A DNA stretch of 9,365 nucleotides. Origin: Ilumatobacteraceae bacterium. Its GTDB lineage: Bacteria; Actinomycetota; Acidimicrobiia; Acidimicrobiales; Ilumatobacteraceae. The stretch is taken from assembly GCA_016650435.1 (NCBI GenBank), contig JAENVT010000315.1, forward strand, positions 1-9,365, in the 5' to 3' direction. Below are positions 1 to 6,911 of this stretch, piece after piece. The notes below the pieces were generated by a model. That model was given only the letters and a program-made list of their open reading frames with translations. It was not told the origin of the DNA and did no database searches. Within the stretch, counting starts at the first letter, position 1; each line of letters opens with the position of its first letter. A program made the position numbers and the translations under genes.

Positions 1-1665
1 CAGCAGCGCCTGACCCGCCTGCTCGTGGGGCTGAGCATTCCTCTGGTGTGGTTCTGGTACCGGCAATTGGGCGGGAATCCGATCCGCCTCGGAATGCCGC
101 CGGTCATTCAGGACAACCCGCAGCTCGTCTTTCTGGGGTTGATGCTGATGTTGATCGCCGGGATGATGTTGATCCCGATGCTGGCTTCTGGAAAGTCGCC
201 ACACACCATGCTGCGGCCAAGCGATTCGAGCATTCGTCTCGCCGACGTTGTCGGTGCCGATGCCACGCGTCGCGAGGCAATCGACACATTGAATCTGTTC
301 CTCAATCACGAAACCTTTGCCGAGGAGATGGGCGGCTCGCCGCGTCGCGGTGTGCTCTTCGAGGGGGGTCCCGGAACCGGCAAGACCTACCTGGCGAAGG
401 CCATTGCGGCCGAGGCAGAGGTGCCGTTCTTGTTCGTCTCGGCGAGCGAGTTCCAGTCGCATTTCTACGGGATGACCAATCGCAAGATCCGCCAGTTCTT
501 CAAGGCCCTTCGCCAGGCAGCGCGCGCCGAAGGCGGCGCGATCGGTTTCATCGAAGAGTTCGACGCCATCGGCATGGCCCGCTCCGGCATGGGCACTGGA
601 GGAATGCGTGAGGGTGCAGCCGGCATCGTCAACGAGCTGCTGGTGCAGATGTCGAGCTTCGATCTCCCGACCGGATGGGCCAAGTTCAAGAACAAGATCA
701 TCGATCGGGTCAACCTCCTGCTGCCGCCAGCCAGAGCCATCCAGCGCCCGAAGCTGAAGGCCGCCAATGTGCTCGTCTTCGCAGCCACCAACCGCGCCGA
801 AGGTCTCGACCCTGCATTGATGCGCCCCGGTCGTTTCGACCGCACGATCCATTTCGACCTGCCGCCGCGGAATGATCGAATGGCAATCGCTGCGTACTAC
901 CTCGACAAGAAGTCCCACGACTCGTCGGTCAACGCGGTCCTCATCGCCGATCGCACCGCCGGCTACAGCCCGGTGCGCATCGAAAAGCTGCTCGACGAGG
1001 GGCTGATCGTTGCTTTGCGCGACGGGCGCAAGGCACTCACCATCACGGACCTCGTCGAAGCGCAATTGATCACCGAGGTCGGGCTCGCCCAAGACGTCGG
1101 CTACCAGCCCGACGAGCGTCGCCGGATCGCCATCCACGAAGCCGGGCACGCGGTAATCGCCGTGTTGGTCGGACGTGACGTGCGCGTCGCTTCCATCCTG
1201 CGCCGTAGTTCGTCGCTCGGTCTTGTTGCCCACGACGACGGTGAGGAGCGACACCTTCGCACACCATCGGAGCTGCGCGATCTCATCGTCGTCGCCCTCG
1301 CCGGCAGGGCCGCCGAGCTTCAGGAGTACGGCGAGGCCTCGACAGGAATCGCCTCCGACCTGGCCGCGGCAACCAACATCGCCGCCCAGCTGATCGGGAT
1401 GGTCGGTGACGGCGAGAGCCTGTTGAGCCTCGAAGCCGCGGAGATGCACATGGCCGGCAACATGGCCGCCAAGGTTCTCGCCGATGAACGATCGCGAGCG
1501 CAGGCCGACGAGATCATGAACAAGTCAGCCGACAAGTCGGCGTGCATGTTGCTCGAGCACCGTGGTGCTTTGCTGGCCGTTGCCGACGCCCTGTGCCAGT
1601 ACGACGAATTGACCGGCGACCTCGTGCACGAGATCGTGTCGGTGGCGGTGAGCAACGCCAACTAG
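1..1665 (+). CDS. FtsH-like membrane AAA+ zinc metalloprotease (5' partial)
   Basis: Likely an ATP-dependent, membrane-anchored protease that unfolds and degrades membrane or cytosolic proteins. The frame is open from base 1, so the true start probably lies outside the window; the GTG at 25 is the first possible start inside it (546 residues, used for numbering). Seen in order: the end of one hydrophobic segment (about 2-14), a short loop of about 20 residues, a second membrane segment (33-53), an AAA+ domain with Walker A GPGTGKT (115-121), an aromatic pore-loop motif FYG (147-149), a Walker B variant FIEEFDAIG (175-183), sensor 1 AATN and the arginine-finger region RPGRFDR (253-273), then an M41 peptidase domain with zinc site HEAGH (371-375) and probable third ligand Asp445 in STGIASDLAAAT. 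Oddities: the first Walker B acid is Glu, not Asp; about 30 extra residues lie between Walker B and sensor 1; the outer loop is far shorter than in E. coli FtsH. Probably an FtsH paralogue rather than the housekeeping copy. Confidence 0.93.
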   Translation, partial: QQRLTRLLVGLSIPLVWFWYRQLGGNPIRLGMPPVIQDNPQLVFLGLMLMLIAGMMLIPMLASGKSPHTMLRPSDSSIRLADVVGADATRREAIDTLNLFLNHETFAEEMGGSPRRGVLFEGGPGTGKTYLAKAIAAEAEVPFLFVSASEFQSHFYGMTNRKIRQFFKALRQAARAEGGAIGFIEEFDAIGMARSGMGTGGMREGAAGIVNELLVQMSSFDLPTGWAKFKNKIIDRVNLLLPPARAIQRPKLKAANVLVFAATNRAEGLDPALMRPGRFDRTIHFDLPPRNDRMAIAAYYLDKKSHDSSVNAVLIADRTAGYSPVRIEKLLDEGLIVALRDGRKALTITDLVEAQLITEVGLAQDVGYQPDERRRIAIHEAGHAVIAVLVGRDVRVASILRRSSSLGLVAHDDGEERHLRTPSELRDLIVVALAGRAAELQEYGEASTGIASDLAAATNIAAQLIGMVGDGESLLSLEAAEMHMAGNMAAKVLADERSRAQADEIMNKSADKSACMLLEHRGALLAVADALCQYDELTGDLVHEIVSVAVSNAN

Positions 1666-1674
1666 TGCTTGGCG
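1656..1674. terminator. Possible weak bidirectional hairpin between convergent genes
   Basis: CGCCAA at 1656-1661 is perfectly complementary to TTGGCG at 1669-1674, giving a 6-bp GC-rich stem with a 7-nt loop. The loop holds the TAG stop of the protease gene (1663-1665), and the stem ends two bases before the stop of the opposing gene (complement of 1676-1678). The position suits a shared terminator for two convergent operons. There is no T-tract on either side and the stem is short, so intrinsic termination would be weak. This could be chance. Confidence 0.3.
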
Positions 1675-1675
1675 G

Positions 1676-2635
1676 CTACGACAGTGATTGGGCGGGCGAG
1701 CGACGCCACCGCTTGCGCGGCGCGGGTAATTGGGGGCTCGGCGCGACTTCGCCGATCTTCTCGATCACCCAAACGCCGCCGTCGTCGCTGAACGCATGTG
1801 GGGCGACGAGTGGCTGAACGTGATGGACACGTCCAGCGAGGCCCGCGGCGGCGACTGCCGCGCCCAACGCGCCAGCCAGGCGTGGCCCCCATGCCGGGTG
1901 GGTGTCGGGGAACTCCGGGTAGGCGTCGCCCACCAAACTCAAACCGAGTGACACCGCAATACCGGCGGGTTGGTTGACCGTCGTCAAGAGTTGGGTCGGA
2001 TCCAGCAGCCGCTCGCGCAAGTCCTCGATCGATGCCGACCAGCTGGTGGCCAGCAGCTCGGTGCGCCGGGTCTCGAACCTGTCCTCCGTGACCGGCGCCG
2101 CCGCCAGTACGAGGTGATCGTGCACGACAGCCATCCACGGTTGGGCATCGCCTCTGCTGCCGATGAGCCGCATCGTGTACGCAGGCACCAACCGGGCGAT
2201 CGCCATCGGGGTCGGTTCGATGGACTCGAGGTCGAAGCCGGCTTGACGTACGAACCGTTCGACACGCCGATGGCGGATCATGTCGGTGTGCAGATGAGCG
2301 AGCAGTCGACGTGCACTCGACGCCATCTCGATCGTCGCCGACACGTCGATGAGCCTCGAGCGATGCAGGTTGAGCTCGGTCGTGCTCCACCCGGTGATGT
2401 CGAGTGATTGGATGTACGAGTCGTGCCTCCACATGCAGACCCGCGTTGGTTGGCCGGCCTCGTCGAGCAGGCTGCGCAGACGGGTGAGCCCATCGAGCAG
2501 CAGGAGGTCGTTGTCGGTGTCGCAGGCCACGCCGGCAACCTTGGCCACGCGACCCGGCGCGTCTTGTTGCAGGCGCACACCACGCAGGGCGTCGGGTAGA
2601 ACCTCGATACCGATGCCGTCGCCCCGACGCATCAT
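1676..2635 (-). CDS. PilM/actin-fold-like hypothetical protein, partner of the EssC-like ATPase
   Basis: A 319-residue protein with no signal peptide and no clear membrane helix. It is not recognised with certainty, but its layout resembles the PilM/FtsA actin-like family: an opening strand-turn-strand (GIGIEVLPDALRGVRL, 7-22), and in the middle RVERFVRQAGFDLESIEPTP (124-143), the kind of segment that in PilM proteins precedes the second subdomain. Near residue 250-265 an Ala/Gly-rich helix (AGALGAAVAAAGLAG) follows, and the tail is basic (PRKRWRRS). The usual nucleotide-binding loops (DxG-type phosphate 1 and phosphate 2) are not evident, so ATP binding is doubtful. The start is ATG at 2635, overlapping the upstream stop as ATGA with AGGGG seven bases before it; a second ATG follows directly. 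It is translationally coupled to the ATPase gene, so the two products probably act together. In mycobacterial ESX-4 the gene after eccC4 (Rv3446c) also encodes a T7SS-associated protein, a possible parallel. The coding call is firm; the fold is a moderate inference. Confidence 0.82.
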   Translation of the reverse strand: MMRRGDGIGIEVLPDALRGVRLQQDAPGRVAKVAGVACDTDNDLLLLDGLTRLRSLLDEAGQPTRVCMWRHDSYIQSLDITGWSTTELNLHRSRLIDVSATIEMASSARRLLAHLHTDMIRHRRVERFVRQAGFDLESIEPTPMAIARLVPAYTMRLIGSRGDAQPWMAVVHDHLVLAAAPVTEDRFETRRTELLATSWSASIEDLRERLLDPTQLLTTVNQPAGIAVSLGLSLVGDAYPEFPDTHPAWGPRLAGALGAAVAAAGLAGRVHHVQPLVAPHAFSDDGGVWVIEKIGEVAPSPQLPAPRKRWRRSPAQSLS

Positions 2636-5600
2636 GTGCCAAACCCCTGAGTAGTTTGCTTCGGGTCGAGGTCTTCGGCGGCGCGGGCAAGCAGCACCGG
2701 TGTCGTCTTGTCGTCGTCGATCAGCAAGCCGCGGCCGACCGCAAGATGCGAGGACGTGACACGCAGGTGCAGACCGAACATCGCCGCGTCACCCGCGAGC
2801 GGGCGAAGAATGACGGCGGCCCGCGAACGACGCAGTGGCGCAGTCCAGTGTGCCGGGGCTTCGAGATCGCGCGTGCGACCGGCGGCGATGACGACGAGGC
2901 GAGGATCGTCGAGCGCGGCAAGCCGATCGAACACATCGCCGTCCAGTCGATCGGCGTCGTCGACGAGCACGAGGCGTGCTCGATCGGTTTGGTCGAAGAA
3001 CTCCGCTGACCACTTCTCGATTCCCGCCAACGTGGTCGCGCTCGTCAATCGGGGCAGCAACAACAACGGGCTCCACGTCGAGGCAATTGCGTGAATGTCG
3101 ACCGAGGCATCGGCGGCCAACGCGCAGCGAGCGATGTTGGTGAGAACGGTCGACTTGCCGGTCGCTGAGTCGCCAAGGATCAGTGCGCCTCCGGGTCCGT
3201 GGATCTGCAGCGTCGCCGTCTGCAGCGTGCGCGTGTCGAGCCCGAGGGGTAGGCGCCACCCATCCTGCGAGTACTCCGTGACGTCGGCGATTTCCGAGAG
3301 CGAGACGCTGTCGGGCGTGCGGGCAACGGTCGTCGGACCCTGTGCGGAATCAGAGATGCTGGCGCGTTCGGCAACCGCGGCGTCGAGGTCGGCAATCGAT
3401 CCGATCTGGATCTCGACCAGGTCGGGCAGCGTGATGGCCCGTCCGGGGACCGGCACGGGGATGCGGCCGACCTCGATGCCCATGGCTCGGTAGGCGGCCC
3501 TGTCGTCGAGATGCAAGATGATGCGCTGCTGAAACTGGCCGAGCATTCTCGCCGGCGCGGCATGTTCGCTGGCAGAGCTCATCAGCGTCGTGATGCCGTG
3601 CAATGGTCCGTGACTGACGATGCGCTCCAGTAAATCGCGTCCCTGCTCGAACTCTCCACCGAGTTCGAGGCTGCGCAGCAACGAGCCGGCGTCGTTGACG
3701 ACCAACATGATGTGAGTCTCGGCGGACGAGTGATCGCGGGCAGAACGCGATTCAAGCTCCTCGACGATCCGCAACAGCACCCTCAAGATGCGATCGGGAT
3801 CGTCCGTCGAGGCAACCGCACCGCATGCCGGCAGCGATTCCAAGACATTAAGTCGGTTGGGCTGACCTGTGGCGCAATCGATCACGTAGCCCTGCAACCG
3901 ATCCGGAGATGTGCGATCGGTGGCGGCCACGAACAGAGTGGCCAACGCGTTCGAGCGCTCGGTCGGAGACCCTCCGATCACGAGGAGGTTCCCGTCGTGG
4001 GCAGGATTCCAGCGGCGCGCGTTCTGCGTGTGATCGTCGGGCAGGTCGCTGACCGCGAAGGCGGCACCGTCGGCATCGGACGTGCTCGCACGCGGCGACG
4101 AGATCTGGTCGTACGCCAGCTCGGTTGGTAGCTCTGCGCACAGAATGGGCAGCGGTTCCTGGCCGACTCGTTTGCCTGCAGCTTCGGCGACGACGTCGAT
4201 GAGGTGACGAAGGCCACCCTCGCGCCGAGGCTCGGTATCGACGTTGGGGGGCCGCGTCGTGACCTTTCGTTCAGCGGCGTTGAGATCACGGGCGAGGATG
4301 AACGGAGTGATCTCCATGAGATCACCCGATGCTGCAGCCGCCGAGGCGAATTGCACCGGAGTCGACCCGCCCTCGCCAATACGCAGCGCACCGCGACCGG
4401 GTGCGTGCAGTGAGATCTGCACGGGATCGCGGTTGCCCATCAGGGCAGTTGCCTCGATCGGATCGTTCATCCGCAGACCGATCCGAATGTTGGCGAACGA
4501 CTTCAGCATGTGCTCGATCGACCGAGACAACTGTCCGAGGGACAAGATGAGATGCAGCCCGAGATGGCGTGAGCGATCGGCAAGCTCGATCAGTTGGGGG
4601 AGGAACGCGGCTTGCCTCGTCATCACGTCATCGGCGTCGTCGACTACGACGACCAGTCGCGGAATCGGGTGTACGCCGTCGGGACGGAAATCGATGTTCT
4701 TGTCCCCAGTCTGTCGATCCGTGGAGTGGTAGTCGGCAAGGCTGACAGCGTGGTTCTCGGCCAACACCCGGGCCCGCCGGGTGATCTCTGATTGCAAGGC
4801 GCGCAGCAGGCGGACGCCGCCGTGTTCATCGAACATCTCGACCGAGCCGACGACGTGATCGACACCACGGAAGGCCGAGAACGACGAGCCATCGGAGGGC
4901 TCGACGCAGATGATGTTGACGGCCGAAGGATCGTTGGCCGCGATCAGCGAGGCAACGATGGTTCGCATCAGATCCGTCTTGCCGGATCGGGCCGAGCCGA
5001 CGATCAACACGTGTGGGCCGTCGTCGACAAGATCGAGCTCGACCGGACCAGATTCGCCCGCGCCAACAGCGACGCGCAGACGGCGACTCCTGCGGCTCGC
5101 GCTCCACCGTTCGTCGATCCGGCCGGCGTCGAGCCCATCGGCATCGATCAGTGACGCCAGCGAGACCATCGGTGGCAGTACCGCCTTGGCGGACGGTTGC
5201 ACGGTGTGGTCTTCGAGTGGGCTGAGCTTGCGTGCCGCGGCGACCGCAACGTCGTGTTCGAGCACGAACGGCACGACATCGGTGATCGTGGGTCCACTGA
5301 TCGGGTAGTCCACCTCGGCCGCACCGTTCGCCTCGATGCGCACCACCGTTGTGCAGACTGCAGGAACGTCGTCGGCCCGATCGGTGATTGCGACGAACCG
5401 CACCGGGAGCTGCGCCTCGGCGAACAGGCCGCGCAGCATCGCTGCCCGGCCACGCCATAGGGCCGGGTCGTCGATGACGGCCAGGGTCAGGCGACTCGGC
5501 GTGATCGGCCGGCCGAGCGATTGAATGCTGGCGACAACGGTGGTCAACGTGCGCTGAGCGTTGACCCAATCCGTGATCGCCTCATCGTCGCTCAACAGCT

Positions 5601-6732
5601 GCACACCATGCGCGGCGCGGGCGTGCGGCAGCCACTTGATCCACTCCCATCGGGCCGCGCCGGCCGGTGTCGCCAGCACGACGACCGCAAGATCGGAAGG
5701 GCTGTGAGCGACACACGCCTGCATCACCAGTGCCCGGGCCGCTGCCCTGGCTTGCGGCGGCGTGCTGGCGAAGCCGATGCCACGCTGGTTGAACAGATCG
5801 ACCAGGACAGGTGCGGAAGGCAGCGTGGCAAGGTCACGACGATCGACCTCGCTGCCGTCAGCGGGGGTCCATCGCTGATCCGCCAAGCCGACACTGAACA
5901 CGAAGGCGTCCTCGTCGGCCGGTCGTCGCTCCCACAGGCGCTCAGACAGCTTGTTGGCCCGCCGAATGACCTCCGCCAGGTCGAGATGGGTTCGCCGGAT
6001 GGTGTCGAGTTCGGCCTCGTAGGCGAGCCTCAGCGGGTCGACAACGGCTTCCGGAGGCGGCGGCGCGATTTCGACGGGGGTGTTGCGCCGGCTGCGACGC
6101 CGCCCGCTTGTGCGCGCCCGGCCAGTTGGTTCCGGCTCTGGCGCGGCCTCGTCGCGCGGTCCGCGAACGAAGTTGAGTTGACCGAGCGGGGTCGGAAGCA
6201 GCGAATCGGCGCGATCGTGGATCATCCCGTCGAGCCTGAACACGCGATGGCCGATACGCAGGCGTTGGTCTTCCCAGCGCGCTGAGTTGGCCGCCGGATG
6301 ACCGTCGAGGTCGCCCTGGTTGGCGGCAACCGTGACCCGGTGGGAATGCTCGACCACGATCTCGCAACGGGGTACCAGCACCTGGTTGAACGTCAGGGGG
6401 GCGACATTGGCTCGCCGAGCGGTGCCCAGCGAGTACCGGCCGGGCGCGAGCGGTCGACGGTTGCCTCCGCCTTCGCCTGCCGCCTGCACCAATGTGATCT
6501 CACTCTCGGCGGACCGCTCGAGCGGTGCGTTGACCTCGATCAGCGACCCGGCGACGAGTCCGGCGGCACTCATCAGGGTTCCGGTCGGCATCGGCCGTCC
6601 GTCGACGTAGACAAGGTTCGGCGGTGCCGAATTGAGCACACGGCTCAACAGGTCGCCGACCGTTACCGACTCGTGCACGGCGTTTACCGAGATCTCGGCC
6701 TCGCCCTGAGGTGTCGAAACGATCAGGTCCAT
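2632..6732 (-). CDS. EssC/EccC-like FtsK-SpoIIIE family multi-ATPase without membrane helices
   Basis: 1366 residues with the domain order of T7SS motor ATPases. Residues 1-70 look like a ubiquitin-like β-grasp domain (VYVDGRPMP at 41-49), 90-170 like a degenerate FHA domain, then a Pro/Arg-rich linker (190-230). The region around LWERRP (266-271) and KWLPH (366-370) matches the conserved N-terminal pseudo-ATPase domain (about 276-505). Motor domain 1 has Walker A GSARSGKT (579-586) and Walker B VVVVDDAD (694-701). Domain 2 has a broken P-loop, GGSPTERSN (920-928), and VVNDAG in place of Walker B (1011-1016). Domain 3 has Walker A GDSATGKST (1187-1195) and Walker B VLVDDAD (1255-1261). EssC/EccC normally carry two membrane helices just before the pseudo-ATPase domain; none is visible here. 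In T7SS this family recognises and drives export of WXG100-type substrates at the membrane; whether this protein does so is unclear. It is the first gene of an operon with the PilM-like gene. The ATG at 6732 has no good Shine-Dalgarno. Confidence 0.93.
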   Translation of the reverse strand: MDLIVSTPQGEAEISVNAVHESVTVGDLLSRVLNSAPPNLVYVDGRPMPTGTLMSAAGLVAGSLIEVNAPLERSAESEITLVQAAGEGGGNRRPLAPGRYSLGTARRANVAPLTFNQVLVPRCEIVVEHSHRVTVAANQGDLDGHPAANSARWEDQRLRIGHRVFRLDGMIHDRADSLLPTPLGQLNFVRGPRDEAAPEPEPTGRARTSGRRRSRRNTPVEIAPPPPEAVVDPLRLAYEAELDTIRRTHLDLAEVIRRANKLSERLWERRPADEDAFVFSVGLADQRWTPADGSEVDRRDLATLPSAPVLVDLFNQRGIGFASTPPQARAAARALVMQACVAHSPSDLAVVVLATPAGAARWEWIKWLPHARAAHGVQLLSDDEAITDWVNAQRTLTTVVASIQSLGRPITPSRLTLAVIDDPALWRGRAAMLRGLFAEAQLPVRFVAITDRADDVPAVCTTVVRIEANGAAEVDYPISGPTITDVVPFVLEHDVAVAAARKLSPLEDHTVQPSAKAVLPPMVSLASLIDADGLDAGRIDERWSASRRSRRLRVAVGAGESGPVELDLVDDGPHVLIVGSARSGKTDLMRTIVASLIAANDPSAVNIICVEPSDGSSFSAFRGVDHVVGSVEMFDEHGGVRLLRALQSEITRRARVLAENHAVSLADYHSTDRQTGDKNIDFRPDGVHPIPRLVVVVDDADDVMTRQAAFLPQLIELADRSRHLGLHLILSLGQLSRSIEHMLKSFANIRIGLRMNDPIEATALMGNRDPVQISLHAPGRGALRIGEGGSTPVQFASAAAASGDLMEITPFILARDLNAAERKVTTRPPNVDTEPRREGGLRHLIDVVAEAAGKRVGQEPLPILCAELPTELAYDQISSPRASTSDADGAAFAVSDLPDDHTQNARRWNPAHDGNLLVIGGSPTERSNALATLFVAATDRTSPDRLQGYVIDCATGQPNRLNVLESLPACGAVASTDDPDRILRVLLRIVEELESRSARDHSSAETHIMLVVNDAGSLLRSLELGGEFEQGRDLLERIVSHGPLHGITTLMSSASEHAAPARMLGQFQQRIILHLDDRAAYRAMGIEVGRIPVPVPGRAITLPDLVEIQIGSIADLDAAVAERASISDSAQGPTTVARTPDSVSLSEIADVTEYSQDGWRLPLGLDTRTLQTATLQIHGPGGALILGDSATGKSTVLTNIARCALAADASVDIHAIASTWSPLLLLPRLTSATTLAGIEKWSAEFFDQTDRARLVLVDDADRLDGDVFDRLAALDDPRLVVIAAGRTRDLEAPAHWTAPLRRSRAAVILRPLAGDAAMFGLHLRVTSSHLAVGRGLLIDDDKTTPVLLARAAEDLDPKQTTQGFGT
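2643..2647 (-). promoter_or_regulatory. Ribosome binding site for the PilM-like gene
   Basis: On the minus strand AGGGG lies seven bases before the ATG at 2635, inside the end of the ATPase gene. Together with the ATGA stop-start overlap it fixes this start and indicates coupled translation. Confidence 0.6.
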
Positions 6733-6758
6733 CAGTTCAGGCGCGACCGTAGGCGCAT
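6732..6758 (-). promoter_or_regulatory. Possible 8-codon leader ORF coupled to the EssC-like gene
   Basis: On the minus strand an ATG at 6758-6756 opens a frame encoding MRLRSRLN. Its TGA (6734-6732) shares its final A with the ATG of the ATPase gene (TGATG). The main start lacks a clear Shine-Dalgarno, so termination-reinitiation from this mini-ORF could supply ribosomes. The mini-ORF also lacks an obvious ribosome binding site unless the transcript starts close to it. Speculative. Confidence 0.2.
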
Positions 6759-6786
6759 CTGGAGCTCGGGAGCGGACGCGGGCCTC

Positions 6787-6815
6787 ATGATCTTGTTATC
6801 GGTACGACTGGTCAA
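6787..6815 (-). promoter_or_regulatory. Candidate promoter for the EssC-like/PilM-like operon
   Basis: On the minus strand TTGACC (6815-6810) resembles a -35 box, and 17 bases later GATCAT (6792-6787) matches four of six positions of a -10 box. Transcription would begin near 6780, giving a leader of about 48 nt before the ATG at 6732. Other TTGA motifs upstream could serve alternative -35 boxes. Based only on sequence likeness. Confidence 0.35.
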
Positions 6816-6897
6816 CGAGATAACCCCAAAATTCAAGACAACGTCAAGTTCTGACCCTCGCCGGTCGGCGGTACCCACACCCAGGATAGATGAGCGA

Positions 6898-6903
6898 TAG
6901 CAT
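6898..6903 (+). promoter_or_regulatory. Candidate -10 box for the moxR operon (possible leaderless start)
   Basis: TAGCAT fits the TAnnnT form of actinobacterial -10 boxes and lies eight bases before the ATG at 6912. That would place the transcript start at or next to the start codon. There is no Shine-Dalgarno before this ATG, and an in-frame stop at 6891-6893 rules out an earlier start except at non-standard codons, which fits a leaderless mRNA. No convincing -35 box is seen. Confidence 0.3.
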
Positions 6904-6911
6904 CACCGGCC

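Larger units (their letters stand above)
6733..6911. other. Divergent intergenic region between the two operons
   Basis: This 179-bp gap is the only sizeable non-coding DNA in the window and must hold the promoters of both divergent operons. Its middle (about 6790-6850) is visibly richer in A/T than the flanking genes. It contains an inverted pair GTTATC (6795-6800) and GATAAC (6819-6824), centred at 6809.5 with 18 bp between the arms, and three TTGA-type motifs on the minus strand starting at 6847, 6836 and 6815, spaced 11 and 21 bp. Such helical phasing could suit a regulator shared by both sides, but no known operator is recognised. Confidence 0.7.

Noticed and set aside
1662..2690. A 342-residue open frame on the minus strand, longer than the 319-residue frame it overlaps
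   Set aside because: Its product is Arg/Pro/His-rich low-complexity sequence typical of a wrong frame in GC-rich DNA, while the 319-residue frame has balanced composition, a coupled start and a ribosome binding site.
4826..5569. A 247-residue minus-strand frame inside the EssC-like gene
   Set aside because: It is an out-of-frame shadow dominated by Arg, covering the motor domain 1 region whose motifs are read in the other frame.
5521..6285. A 254-residue plus-strand open frame opposite the EssC-like gene
   Set aside because: It lies wholly antisense to a gene with clear domain motifs and reads as Arg/Gly/Asp-rich sequence with no recognisable fold.
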